A stretch of 64,000 nt of DNA. Source: Nitrosospira sp. Nsp11 (GTDB taxonomy: Bacteria; Pseudomonadota; Gammaproteobacteria; Burkholderiales; Nitrosomonadaceae). The stretch lies in NCBI RefSeq assembly GCF_900142705.1, contig NZ_FRBV01000005.1, forward strand, positions 124,001 to 188,000, in the 5' to 3' direction. Positions within the stretch are counted from its first letter, which is position 1, and every line of letters begins with the position of its first letter. The translations under genes were made by a program, and so were the position numbers. Shown here piece after piece: positions 51,684 through 60,900 of this stretch. The notes under the pieces were generated by a model that saw only the letters and a list, made by a program, of their open reading frames with translations, was not told the DNA's origin and ran no database searches.

Positions 51684-51886
51684 AAAACCAAACCGCCGTG
51701 CCAGGTGCGAAACGCGCGTACCCGCCATGGTTTCATGTCGAAATAAGAGAGTCCCGCGTTATTGGCTCATCGGTGAGGTACCGAACAGACCAGCAGCGCT
51801 CCAGAACGCAATGTAGTTGTCTTTTCACAAATCGATCACCGGTCATTTACCCGCAAGCAACTTTTCTTGCAACAGGAGGCGCGATC

Positions 51887-52315
51887 ATGACAACCAAGAA
51901 AGCATGGGCAGTCTGGAAGGGCGGAATCAAAGACGGAGGCGGCACCATTTCCACCGAAACCGGCGTACTCAAGGAAGCGCCTTATGGTTTCAAATCGAGA
52001 TTCGAAAATGGAAAAGGCACGAATCCCGAAGAGCTGATCGGCGCTGCGCACGCCGGCTGTTTTTCGATGGCGCTTTCTTTAATGCTCGGCGAGGCGGGCC
52101 TGACGGCGGAGAAAATCGAAACGCACGCCGACGTGACGATTGACAAGGCAGGGGAAGGGTTCGAAATCACCGCAAGCCATCTTACCGTATCGGCGAAAAT
52201 TCCCGGCGCGGATAAGGCCCAGTTTGAGGAGATTGCCAACAAGGCCAAAGTCGGGTGCCCCGTATCCAAACTCCTGAAGGCAAAGATTACGATGGATGCC
52301 AAACTGGAGCCCTAG
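51887..52315 (+). CDS. osmC: OsmC-family peroxiredoxin
   Basis: 142 residues, AGGAGGCG before the ATG. OsmC/Ohr proteins reduce organic hydroperoxides with two Cys. Seen: TNPEELIGAAHAGCFSMALS (first Cys near residue 58) and KAKVGCPVSKLLKA (second Cys near 125). KDGGGTISTETGVL at the N-terminus is typical of OsmC rather than Ohr. Its TAG stop is part of the following intergenic repeat. Confidence 0.9.
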   Translation: MTTKKAWAVWKGGIKDGGGTISTETGVLKEAPYGFKSRFENGKGTNPEELIGAAHAGCFSMALSLMLGEAGLTAEKIETHADVTIDKAGEGFEITASHLTVSAKIPGADKAQFEEIANKAKVGCPVSKLLKAKITMDAKLEP

Positions 52316-52378
52316 CAGCCTGCCCGACTTAAAGGAAATCGGCTGCAAAACTGCGATTCTTCAAGTCCGACAGGCTTC
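52313..52378. repeat. Palindromic intergenic repeat, copy 2
   Basis: AGCAGCCTGCCCGACTTAAA at the left and CTTCAAGTCCGACAGGCTT at the right form an imperfect hairpin. The left arm matches the repeats at 41943 and 55448, so this is a REP-like family. It begins within the osmC stop codon. Confidence 0.6.
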
Positions 52379-52565
52379 TGGCACCGCCAATCATACCGGG
52401 AAGTGCGGGGCTGCAGCGCGGCAACCCGAACCTGCCTATGATTCCAGCTTGGCTGGGGGACGATAACGCTGTTTTTCAGCCTGGTTTAATAACCGTGATT
52501 ACTGGCGATGTCAGCACTGTCCGCAGTATTCACTTTATTCGCGTTAGCGCAGCATAACCAGCAAT
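52379..52565. other. Intergenic region without a gene
   Basis: Part of the 453-bp gap between osmC and the CotH-like gene. A weak, 10-of-14 version of the palindromic motif occurs at 52539-52552. No gene seen. Confidence 0.4.
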
Positions 52566-52703
52566 CTGCGCGACATAAAGATATTTATGTCGCGCAGGCT
52601 GAACGCTCATCTTGCAATAAGTAAAAGATAGCCCGGCGCAGGATCACTGCCGCCGGGCTATAGGCATCGCTGCCTTGGGAGAAATCAGGTTATTCTCCCA
52701 AGG
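52566..52703 (+). promoter_or_regulatory. Three consecutive perfect hairpins upstream of the CotH-like gene
   Basis: Hairpin A: CTGCGCGACATAAA, loop GATA, TTTATGTCGCGCAG (52566-52597, 14 bp). Hairpin B: TAGCCCGGCG and CGCCGGGCTA (52629-52660, 10 bp, 12-nt loop). Hairpin C: CCTTGGGAGAA and TTCTCCCAAGG (52673-52703, 11 bp, 9-nt loop). All are perfect. None has a T-run. If transcribed they would form a stacked 5' leader or a small structured RNA ending 65 bp before the start codon. Confidence 0.65.
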
Positions 52704-52768
52704 TGCAATCTTACCGGCTTTCGGCAGGTTGCCTATTGGACTGAAGTACACTCGGGAACCAGGCTTTC

Positions 52769-54301
52769 ATGGACAAGAAATGGATATTGCCAGCTTGCTG
52801 CATTACAGTTTTACTCAACCTTTCCCTCGACACCGATCCCTCCTTTGCACAAAAACCGCTAAAGCGCGGCGCCCAGTCCGCATTACAGCCTGCCGTAGAA
52901 ACGGGGCGCCCGGAAGCATCCGGTAAAGATTTGTGGGCGCTTACAGAAAGCGGATTATTCAATGGAGAGCTGCACCGGATTTCGATTCGCATGAACCAGG
53001 CGGTCTGGGATCGGCTTCATGAAGACGAGAAACGCAACGAATGCCGTAAGGCCGCCCACGCCGGGTGGGCTCATGTACGCGACTTTACATTCAATGATGT
53101 CACCATGAAGGATGTTGCGATCAAGGTACGGGGCAACAGCTCGCGCTGCGTTCCGCGCTTGCAATTCAGTGTTTCCTTCGACAGGGCAAATGGCGTCTAC
53201 ACCCGGCAAGGAACCGAGGACTGGCACGAGGTCAATTACGACGAGCAGAGCGGGGCAGCAATGAAGGGCCGAACCTTGCACGGCCTCCAGGAACTGAGCC
53301 TGCGCCGCAGCTACAACGACTCAAGCAGCGAGCATGACAGCGGTAACGGTATGCTCGCACGCGAATTCGTCGCAACATGGGCGAGCGCCAGGACGGAGGA
53401 CATCGCCAGAACGACGCTTCGAGGTCCTCCCACTTACCGAACGGCTTACGCTCTCGTCGAGTTCCGGTTTTGCGCCAACGATGCGGACAATGCTTGCAAC
53501 AATCGAATTGTTCGCGCCTACCTTATCGCCGAACCACTCGATAAGGGTTTCTTCAAAATGCGTTATGACGACGAGAAACCGACCTTTTTCTCGATGGCCC
53601 ATGGCTGCGCCCTGAGGGTCGACAAAGGGAATGAAGGCTTTACCTATCGTTGCATTGAGCCCGAATACATGGATGGTAAAAAGATCGGAGAGGCCAATGC
53701 GGAAGACCTGCTGAAGGCCATGGCTCACATCAACGGAACCGAAGGCCTGAAGGCACGCCTCGATGCGGCGGACAGCCCATCGGAACTCGGCAAAGTTCTC
53801 GATCTCGGTTCGATCATGAATTACGCGGCATTCGCAACCACTGCGGGCCATTGGGATAGCGCCTACGGGAATTTCAATAACGATGTGCTGTACTTTCATC
53901 CGCCCAGCGGCAAGTGGAAGCTCATCGCCTCGGATATGGATGACACATTCGACTATGATGGCGCCAGCGGCACAGCGCGCAGCTATTCCTATGCCGAGGT
54001 TGTCAGCGCCCCACGCATACTGTTCGATGAATTGTTTGATACGCCCGAGCTCGATGCGGAATTCAGAAAGCACCTCGGCAAATACCTGACCACGCTCTAC
54101 GGCTCAAATGGCTCGGATAGCCCGCTCAAGAACAAGATCCTGGACGCGCGCGACCGCTATATCATCAAAACCAACGATGAACTGCCCAGTACCGAGCACC
54201 AGAATATCGAGCGCGCAAAAGAGATGATCGACTATGCAAGGCAACGCTTGCGCGTGCTGAGAAATCAGCCGCGGCCACCAGGACCCGAAGGGCGAAACTA
54301 G
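52769..54301 (+). CDS. CotH-kinase-family exported protein
   Basis: 510 residues. A signal peptide (PACCITVLLNLSL, cleavage near SFAQ) is followed by a CotH-type protein kinase-like domain: IKVRGNSSRC, RAYLIAEPLDKGFFKMRY, DLGSIMNYAAFATTAGHWDS, FNNDVLYFHPPSGKWKLIASDMDDTF with the metal-binding DMDDTF. CotH enzymes phosphorylate surface proteins in spore-formers; in Gram-negative bacteria their targets are unknown. It is followed 20 bp later by a second exported protein, probably in one operon. Confidence 0.8.
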   Translation: MDKKWILPACCITVLLNLSLDTDPSFAQKPLKRGAQSALQPAVETGRPEASGKDLWALTESGLFNGELHRISIRMNQAVWDRLHEDEKRNECRKAAHAGWAHVRDFTFNDVTMKDVAIKVRGNSSRCVPRLQFSVSFDRANGVYTRQGTEDWHEVNYDEQSGAAMKGRTLHGLQELSLRRSYNDSSSEHDSGNGMLAREFVATWASARTEDIARTTLRGPPTYRTAYALVEFRFCANDADNACNNRIVRAYLIAEPLDKGFFKMRYDDEKPTFFSMAHGCALRVDKGNEGFTYRCIEPEYMDGKKIGEANAEDLLKAMAHINGTEGLKARLDAADSPSELGKVLDLGSIMNYAAFATTAGHWDSAYGNFNNDVLYFHPPSGKWKLIASDMDDTFDYDGASGTARSYSYAEVVSAPRILFDELFDTPELDAEFRKHLGKYLTTLYGSNGSDSPLKNKILDARDRYIIKTNDELPSTEHQNIERAKEMIDYARQRLRVLRNQPRPPGPEGRN

Positions 54302-54321
54302 ATGAAAGGGGCGGAAACAGC

Positions 54322-55431
54322 GTGAACGAACGGACTGCCAGCCCATCGGCAGGGACGATTAAAGCAGCCGTGCCAAAAGCGCCTGCGCAGCTACCGGTAC
54401 TTACCGCCTGTGCTTATATTTTTACCGTGCTGGGCTTGGGCAATGCGACCTCTACCGCCGCTGACGCTGCCGGAAATCCGAAGAAGGCGCTGACCGTCAC
54501 CCAGCAATATAACGTGCCTATTGCAGAGGTCTCCGGACTCGCCATCGTGCGGTCGACAAAAAAGGAAAGCAAAGAAACGGATGAGGATGGCGTCAACCTC
54601 TACGTTGTTGGCGATAAAACCCACGAAGTTGCCCGCTTTCGCTTCAGCGGCATGGCGGACGCGATCATTGATGTGCATGATGCCGCGCCTGTCATCGGCA
54701 AGGATAAAAAAGATGTGTCCGGGTGGGAAGCCATCGCGGCGGACGGGAAAGATACGATCTGCATGCTGAACGAAACCCGCAGCGAAATTTCCTGCCTTGA
54801 CCTTGGCTTGCAGCAAGACCGGGGGAATTTCAGCCTGGATACCTCCAGCATCAGTGACCTCGACTCAGCCTGGAAAGCACACTCCAACTCGCGCGGAGAA
54901 GGGATGATACTCATGAAAAAGGGCCACGTCCTTGTCCTCAAGGAAAAGGAACCACCCATGCTGGTCGAGTTCGGCCCCGAGGGGGATGTTCCCATGGGTT
55001 ATGGCCCGGCAACGTTTCTTCAGGAAGACGACTCCTTCGTCGGGCTTTCGGATAAGGCTGATCAACAAAACCAGCCTGATCGCCGTGCGTACCCGCAACG
55101 CCTGGTAGCGCTGAAGACATGGAAGTTTTCCGCGCGCTTGAGCGATCTCGCCAAAGATGCCAGCGAGATCACGCTCGGGCCCGATGACAGTGTCTACCTG
55201 CTATCGCAAGAGGGATCAGCCTTGATCCGTCTGGAAAAGACACTGAAGCCTGATGAAAACAAGGTCGGGGTGGATCACGGCGCTTACTGGAATCTTCCAG
55301 CGGGACTCGAAAAAGCCGAAGGGCTGGTGATCGACAACCACATGCGGCCATGGATCGGCATCGACATCAAGCAAACCCACAAGCCCAATCTTTTCCGGCT
55401 ATCGCCCATCGAGGCAGCAGCGCCTGAATAG
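54322..55431 (+). CDS. Exported beta-propeller-like protein
   Basis: 369 residues from a GTG with GGGGCGG 8 nt upstream. An internal hydrophobic signal (LPVLTACAYIFTVLGLG, cleavage near STAADAA) exports it. The repeats VSGLAIVRST, VNLYVVGDKTHEVARF, GWEAIAADGKDTICML and GLVIDNHMRPWIGID resemble SdiA-regulated/phytase-like propellers, in which a Ca2+-dependent esterase or binding role is possible. No catalytic residues can be named. Confidence 0.68.
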   Translation: MNERTASPSAGTIKAAVPKAPAQLPVLTACAYIFTVLGLGNATSTAADAAGNPKKALTVTQQYNVPIAEVSGLAIVRSTKKESKETDEDGVNLYVVGDKTHEVARFRFSGMADAIIDVHDAAPVIGKDKKDVSGWEAIAADGKDTICMLNETRSEISCLDLGLQQDRGNFSLDTSSISDLDSAWKAHSNSRGEGMILMKKGHVLVLKEKEPPMLVEFGPEGDVPMGYGPATFLQEDDSFVGLSDKADQQNQPDRRAYPQRLVALKTWKFSARLSDLAKDASEITLGPDDSVYLLSQEGSALIRLEKTLKPDENKVGVDHGAYWNLPAGLEKAEGLVIDNHMRPWIGIDIKQTHKPNLFRLSPIEAAAPE

Positions 55432-55447
55432 GTGGCTTTGATCCGCC

Positions 55448-55497
55448 TTGCAGCCGTCAGACTTAAAGAATTTCAGCGAAAACGTGATTGGGTGAAA
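55448..55497. repeat. Intergenic repeat family, copy 3
   Basis: GCAGCCGTCAGACTTAAAGA, TTTCAGC and GTGATTGGGTGA follow the copy at 41943 in the same order. It lies 17 bp after the propeller gene. Confidence 0.6.
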
Positions 55498-55529
55498 AGC
55501 AGGAGAATACACGTACTGGAGAACCGGAT

Positions 55530-55904
55530 ATGACAAAGAAGAAAGTTGAAATCAAGTGGTTGAGCGAACCGGAAGAACACGACTACCCAGCGGCCACGTC
55601 ATATTTGAGCCTGCTGTATGATGAGTCCGTTATCGATGCGTATGTGGAGAAATTGAAGCGCGCTTCCACATCGGTGTTCAAGGCAAAAGACATTTTCAGG
55701 GCATCCGGTCTCCCGCTGGTTGGGGTCAGCAACGCACACGTCGAAAAAGATCAACAGAAAATAGAGTCAGGGCAAGCGCTCGCTCCGCTTCTATTGATAC
55801 GAGACTCGACCAATGGCAAGGTCATCATTGCCGATGGTTATCACCGGTTGTGCGCGATCTACTCGTATGATGAGGACGCTATCATTTCCTGTAAAATCGT
55901 GTAG
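55530..55904 (+). CDS. ParB-nuclease-fold-like protein
   Basis: 124 residues, TGGAGAACC before the ATG. The sequence LAPLLLIRDSTNGKVIIADGYHRLCAIYSY contains the ADGYHR motif that in ParB/sulfiredoxin-like (ParBc) proteins forms the nucleotide-binding GxxR-type site. The N-terminal half (HDYPAATSYLSLLYDESVID, LKRASTSVFKAKDIFRASG) is unfamiliar. It is not next to parA and is too small for a partition protein; probably a CTPase/nuclease-fold protein of unknown target. Confidence 0.65.
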   Translation: MTKKKVEIKWLSEPEEHDYPAATSYLSLLYDESVIDAYVEKLKRASTSVFKAKDIFRASGLPLVGVSNAHVEKDQQKIESGQALAPLLLIRDSTNGKVIIADGYHRLCAIYSYDEDAIISCKIV

Positions 55905-56025
55905 GCAAGTTTTCGATTAAGCGGAGCAATAGCCAGTACTCGGCGTGGCGCTGACTGTCCGGCTTCCGCTATGGCACTTTGAATCCTAAAGGGAGCCGGG
56001 CAGTCCGAAGTCGCTGATACATTTA

Positions 56026-57612
56026 TCACTGCCGCAACTCACGCTTGAGAATTTTGCCGGTGGCGCTGGTTGGCAGGTGATCACGAAACTCGACGTGCCT
56101 GGGATACTTGTAAGCGGCAAACTCCTCCTTGCACCAGGCCACGAGTTCCTTCTCGGTAGTTTCCATGCCGGCTTTCCTGACAACAAAGGCTTTTATTTCC
56201 TCGCCCAGTTTCTCGTCGGGTATACCAATTACCGCTACCAGCGATACCGATGGATGGGTCATCATGACGTCTTCCAGTTCGCGTGGATAAACGCTGTAGC
56301 CGCCGCGCAAAATCATGTCTTTTTTTCGGTCGACTATCGACAGATAACCCTCTTCATCAAGGATGCCGATGTCGCCGGTATGAAACCAGCCGTTACGCAT
56401 GGCTTCGGCCGTGGCCTCGGGGCGCTTGTAGTAGCCCTTCATGATGTTGTGGCCCCGGATCAGCACTTCCCCTCGCTCGCCTGTTGAAACTGGCCGGTCA
56501 TTATCGTCCGCACATATGATATCCACGCCCCAGAGTGCTTGGCCGACCGTACCCGGTTTGGAGGGCTTGTCCATATGGTTGAAGGAAGCGACAGGTGCTG
56601 TTTCCGATAAACCATACCCTTCCATGATCCTGACGCCAAACATTCCTTCGAACTGTTTCATCACTTCCACCGGCATCGGCGCACCGCCGGAAGACGCCAG
56701 CCGCAGGGAGGCCGCAATCGGCGCGATGTCGATATTATTCGCGGCAGCGTAATGCAACAAGGCGTGAAACATGGTGGGAACACCCGTCCAGAAATTCACC
56801 TTGTCGCGTTTCATCACTTCCAGTACCGCACCTGCCTCGAAGCGCGGCATGAGCGTCAGGGTAGCGCCAGCCAGCAGATTCGCGTTCATCTGCGCTTGCT
56901 GGGCAGTGGCGTGGAACAGGGGCAAAGTAATCAGCACGACATTTTCGGCATCCGCACCCGTTTCCATCACCGTAGCGACCAGATCACGCACAACCATCGC
57001 ATTCATCAGCAGGTTCATATGGCTTAACTCCGCACCTTTGGGCTGGCCGGTGGTTCCGGAGGTGTAGAGTATGACAGCGGTGTCGTCGGCCTGCGGCGCA
57101 TGGGCAGCGAATGTCGGCGGCTGGTTATGCATCAACTGCCCCAATGTCCTGGCCTCTTCGATAGGCGTGGGTGATGCCGGATTGGCCGTGATGACAATCA
57201 TGTGCTCGCATTGCGGCGCTGTGTCGAATGCGGTTTTGCCCATCTGGCCCATCGGCAACTCGGCTGTGCCTTCAAAGCAAAGAAACGCCTTGGCTTCGCT
57301 ATCTTGCAGGTGATAGGCAATCTCACGCGGCTTGAGCAATACATTAAGGGTGACTACTACCCCGCCTGCCTTGATTATCCCGTAGTAGGCCATCGGAAAA
57401 TACGGCAGATTCGGGCACGACAGGGCAACATGGTCGCCCGGTTTGATACCGAGGTTCACCAGCCCATTGGCAATCATATTAGCCATCGCGTTGAGCTGAC
57501 CGTAGGAAAAACGCCGGTCATTATAAATAATCGCTGTGCGATCGGAACGCTTGCGGGCGTGATCTTCAATAATGGAAACCATGCTGAGTGTCGTTGCTGC
57601 GTGGGCAATCAT
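56026..57612 (-). CDS. AMP-forming acyl-CoA ligase
   Basis: 528 residues. Adenylate-forming enzymes activate acids to acyl-CoA. Seen: ILYTSGTTGQPKGAELSH (P-loop), MEGYGLSETAP, GWFHTGDIGILDEEGYLSIVDRKKDM, and the C-terminal SATGKILKREL with catalytic Lys. A long-chain or medium-chain fatty acid is likely; the exact substrate is not readable. Start at 57612 has GGAG 9 nt upstream; an upstream frame to 57666 is open. Confidence 0.9.
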   Translation of the reverse strand: MIAHAATTLSMVSIIEDHARKRSDRTAIIYNDRRFSYGQLNAMANMIANGLVNLGIKPGDHVALSCPNLPYFPMAYYGIIKAGGVVVTLNVLLKPREIAYHLQDSEAKAFLCFEGTAELPMGQMGKTAFDTAPQCEHMIVITANPASPTPIEEARTLGQLMHNQPPTFAAHAPQADDTAVILYTSGTTGQPKGAELSHMNLLMNAMVVRDLVATVMETGADAENVVLITLPLFHATAQQAQMNANLLAGATLTLMPRFEAGAVLEVMKRDKVNFWTGVPTMFHALLHYAAANNIDIAPIAASLRLASSGGAPMPVEVMKQFEGMFGVRIMEGYGLSETAPVASFNHMDKPSKPGTVGQALWGVDIICADDNDRPVSTGERGEVLIRGHNIMKGYYKRPEATAEAMRNGWFHTGDIGILDEEGYLSIVDRKKDMILRGGYSVYPRELEDVMMTHPSVSLVAVIGIPDEKLGEEIKAFVVRKAGMETTEKELVAWCKEEFAAYKYPRHVEFRDHLPTSATGKILKRELRQ

Positions 57613-58128
57613 TGAGGCTAGCTCCGTATATAATAGAAAATAACCCGAGATGCCGGGAATCCGCACGCCAACGCCACCAGCACGACCGACGCGACGATAG
57701 GTGGCAGTTGCGCGACTGCCTCATCAAGATATTCATGCCAAGCCGCGGGAAAGCGTGACGATCATTGCAAATAACGTTGAAAAACGCTGAGTTTAACCTC
57801 GAAAGTGCAAGGTAGTGTTCGTATTATTTATTTTTTTACGTTTACTCTGAATTACAAAAAGAGATGAACTAAAATATCAGATACCAACGTCTATCGGATG
57901 AAGTTTTAAAAAACCACCAGGAAAGCATCCCGCCGGGATTGGATTTCATGGAATGTGTGTGAAAGCCTTGATTCCGATTTTTCAGCCGGAAATCAAACTC
58001 GTTTATTTCACGATTCGTTACTGATGGTTCAAGTGATCTTCGCTACCTTCCTTTGTAAATCCGTCGGTGAATACCTTTGTTCCGTGTGACAATAAGCCCG
58101 ACCCATCATCTGGAAAACAATAAACCCT
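57613..58128. other. Intergenic region between divergent genes, about 515 bp
   Basis: An AT-rich part (57820-57890) probably holds the promoter of the NYN gene. A minus-strand open stretch near 57625-57760 (EYLDEAVAQLPPIVASVVLVALACG) is membrane-like but has no start codon, and may be a fragment of a lost gene. Confidence 0.4.
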
Positions 58129-59409
58129 ATGGCTTCATCCCACGAAAACGTCAGCATGGCTGTATTTTGCGACTTCGAAAACGTCGCACTTGGCGTACGC
58201 GATGCGAAATACGATAAGTTCGATATAAAGCCGATACTCGAGCGTCTCTTGCTCAAAGGCAGCATCGTCATCAAGAAGGCCTACTGCGACTGGGATCGTT
58301 ACAAGAGCTTCAAGTCCACAATGCATGAAGCCAACTTCGAGCTGATCGAAATTCCGCATATACGCCAGTCAGGCAAGAACTCGGCCGACATCCGCCTGGT
58401 GGTGGATGCTTTGGACCTTTGCTACACCAAATCGCACGTCAATACCTTTGTCATCATCAGTGGGGATTCCGATTTTTCGCCGCTGGTCTCCAAGCTGCGC
58501 GAGAATGCCAAACAGGTGATAGGCGTCGGCGTCAAGCAATCGACCTCTGACCTGCTGATCGCCAACTGCGACGAATTCATCTTTTACGACGATCTGGTAC
58601 GCGAGAGCCAGCGGGCGGCCAAACGCGATACAGAGGAAGTGCAGCCCGAGACCAGGCGCTCGCCCGATGAGGAAAAGCACCGCAAGGAAGAACTGGAAGC
58701 GCGCAAGAGCAAGGCAATAGAAATAGCGGTGGAAACGTTCGATGCGCTGGTATCGGAGCGCGGAGACAGCGGCAAGATTTGGGCATCCGCGCTAAAACAG
58801 GCGATCAAGCGGCGCAAGCCTGATTTCAATGAGTCCTACTTTGGCTTCCGCGCCTTTGGCAATTTGCTTGACGAGGCACAGCTGCGCGGTTTGCTTGAAC
58901 TGGGTCGTGACGAGAAATCCGGCACCTACGTTTATCGCAGCAGCGGCGGAACGTTGCCCGGCAAGGCCGTAGCCGAGCAGGCGCCGGACGTACCGGTCGC
59001 GGAAGTGGTAGCAGAAGCGAAAGCCGACGCCAAGCCAGTGGAGGTCGTGGAAACCCGCGGCAAGCAGGAGACGGCCCACCAGAAACGTGGCAGCCGCAAA
59101 CCGGTGGAAAAAAAGGCAAAGACCGGGGTATCAAAGACGACTGGCAGGCCTCTTTCGCCAGAAACAGCCAATGTGCCTGACGGACCTGATTTGGCTGCTT
59201 CCCTGGCAGCGCCTGACTCGACTGCTTCCTCAGCCAAGCCGCGTGCCGCCGATGCGCCTCTACCCGATGCAGCGCGGGCAGCACAAGCGGTTGCCGAGCC
59301 AACGGCTCAAGCCACGCCTAAGGAAGCAGCACCCAACCCCCCCCGCAAACCTGCTGCCCCCACCCGTCGCAGGCGTAAACCGGAAGTAGCGCCAGACAGC
59401 ACCACTTGA
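58129..59409 (+). CDS. NYN-domain RNase-like protein with LOTUS (OST-HTH) domain
   Basis: 426 residues. The NYN (PIN-like) domain is at about 8-160: VFCDFENVALG, KNSADIRLVVDALDL and IISGDSDFSPLVSKLRE hold the acidic residues of the nuclease site. The OST-HTH/LOTUS domain (residues about 190-270, GKIWASALKQAIKRRKPDFNE, FGFRAFGNLLDEA) probably binds RNA. The last 150 residues are Lys, Ala and Pro-rich and disordered. This is a bacterial LabA/DUF88-type protein and a likely RNA-processing factor. Confidence 0.87.
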   Translation: MASSHENVSMAVFCDFENVALGVRDAKYDKFDIKPILERLLLKGSIVIKKAYCDWDRYKSFKSTMHEANFELIEIPHIRQSGKNSADIRLVVDALDLCYTKSHVNTFVIISGDSDFSPLVSKLRENAKQVIGVGVKQSTSDLLIANCDEFIFYDDLVRESQRAAKRDTEEVQPETRRSPDEEKHRKEELEARKSKAIEIAVETFDALVSERGDSGKIWASALKQAIKRRKPDFNESYFGFRAFGNLLDEAQLRGLLELGRDEKSGTYVYRSSGGTLPGKAVAEQAPDVPVAEVVAEAKADAKPVEVVETRGKQETAHQKRGSRKPVEKKAKTGVSKTTGRPLSPETANVPDGPDLAASLAAPDSTASSAKPRAADAPLPDAARAAQAVAEPTAQATPKEAAPNPPRKPAAPTRRRRKPEVAPDSTT

Positions 59410-59414
59410 GCATG

Positions 59415-59730
59415 GCCAGATACTTTCTGGCAGCATCGTATTACCGCTATAACGGCAAAGAGTATCCTCAGAGACGCGCTGATGCAGTTGCCGCACAGCC
59501 TGTTGTACCGTGTCACCGATGGCATGCCCATAGGTGTTGTTAACCAGTTTAAAACGATCAAGATCACTAAAGATTATCGCCAAAAACCAGTTATTTCGTC
59601 TGGCAGAGCAATTGCTTGTTCGATGCGAACAGGTAAATTTTCCAACTTGGTTATACCAAACGCAAGGAACGCTTCAACCGAGATCTCTACCAGCATGCAA
59701 CTCTCGAGAGAGAACATCGGATTGATTCTG
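59415..59730 (-). pseudogene. Degenerate GGDEF-domain fragment
   Basis: On the minus strand the text LAIIFSDLDRFKLVNNTYGHAIGDTV and VSEDTLCRYSGN is that of a GGDEF diguanylate cyclase, preceded after a frameshift by LPVRIEQAIA. The GGDEF/SGDEF loop itself is lost (SGNTML) and the rest is cut off at the neighbouring gene. It therefore cannot make cyclic-di-GMP. It lies just downstream of a response-regulator gene, its probable former partner. Confidence 0.75.
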
Positions 59731-59766
59731 CGCAGCGGAGTCAGAGGTGGACTTATGGTTCATATC

Positions 59767-60180
59767 TCAAGGCATCTCGCTGACAGTCCAATACGTATCA
59801 ATTGACCGCATGACTTCGACGAATTGCCAGTAGTCAACGGGTTTCGCCATATATCCGGCCACGCCGAAGTTAAAGCTGTTTAGCTTATCCTGTTGTTCGT
59901 CCGATGTAGTCAGTACCACCACGGGAACTTGCCTTAGCTGCTCATCATCTTTTACCGCTCTCAGGAATTCGACGCCGTTCATGATGGGCATGTTCAAGTC
60001 GAGCAAAATGATGCAGGGCTTTTCGTTGTCCTCATCCCTGAGGTAATTTAGCGCGTCCTCCCCGTTTTCCAGGTGCACAACTTTATTTGTAACGTGAACC
60101 TGCTTGAGCGCGCGGATAACCATCATCATATCCACTCGATCATCTTCGACGAGGAGAATGGATTTGTTCGTAACCCTCAC
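59767..60180 (-). CDS. Stand-alone receiver-domain response regulator
   Basis: 137 residues from a GTG at 60180, with AAAGGAG 8 nt upstream; an ATG at 60204 is the alternative. CheY-like receiver: acidic pair in VEDD (12-14), phospho-acceptor Asp61 in LLDLNMP, VLTTSDE (switch Thr), and Lys in YMAKPVD. Similar to Rcp1-type single-domain regulators. No kinase is adjacent; a broken GGDEF follows on the same strand. Confidence 0.87.
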   Translation of the reverse strand: MRVTNKSILLVEDDRVDMMMVIRALKQVHVTNKVVHLENGEDALNYLRDEDNEKPCIILLDLNMPIMNGVEFLRAVKDDEQLRQVPVVVLTTSDEQQDKLNSFNFGVAGYMAKPVDYWQFVEVMRSIDTYWTVSEMP

Positions 60181-60435
60181 GATATTTTCTCCTTTGTCAT
60201 ACATTACCTTCCCGCTATTCGCTGCTCAGTAACCTCTGAACAGTATAGGAGATCAGATTAATACTAATCGGGATCTCATACTGTTCGGTGTCTCACACTC
60301 ATATTTAAACCCGTAAGCAGGGATTTCGTGGGTGCGGTACCGAACATATTCCTTGCATGAAGATTGGCAAAATGCGCCCAGTCCTGAAGCCCAGGGCTTT
60401 TTCTGACTGATTGTATCCCTGCCGGAAGAAATGTT

Positions 60436-60639
60436 ATGAAGAAACGAAGATACGTTGACCTGTATGGTTACACGCAGGATGAGTTTGACTGCTGGTTGGA
60501 AAGCGGTATTAACAAAAAGCTCCGCTCTGCGGGTAAGCCCAGGCTGGAGCTGGACAAGGACATTGTCTTCGCGGTTTATAAAGATGAAACTCGCAAACTC
60601 CCTCGCCGTCGACTCCGCGAAATGCGAATTGCCGCCTGA
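60436..60639 (+). CDS. Small basic protein of unknown function
   Basis: 67 residues starting with MKKRRYVDLYGYTQDEFDCW and ending RKLPRRRLREMRIAA. GGAAGAAATG lies upstream. Charged, with no signal or membrane part. No family recognised. Confidence 0.45.
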   Translation: MKKRRYVDLYGYTQDEFDCWLESGINKKLRSAGKPRLELDKDIVFAVYKDETRKLPRRRLREMRIAA

Positions 60640-60900
60640 TCTCCAGTTAGAGGCACTGTAAGATCAGTCTGTTGAAAAGAGGTGACACGGGTGGCACTTG
60701 AATGAATGAGGCAATAAGCAAGTGGCTAAGAGTGGCTAAGCGTGGGTCCAAGGTATCGAATCGCGAGAGGAGCGGATGGAAGCCATGGACAACTCGTGGG
60801 AAGCTGAAGGCTTTTTGCGTAGCGTTAGCTATTGCACCGAAAACAAGGGACCCGAGGACCTACTCCTCAGGGTGTTACCGACAACTCAATTTCATCTGCT

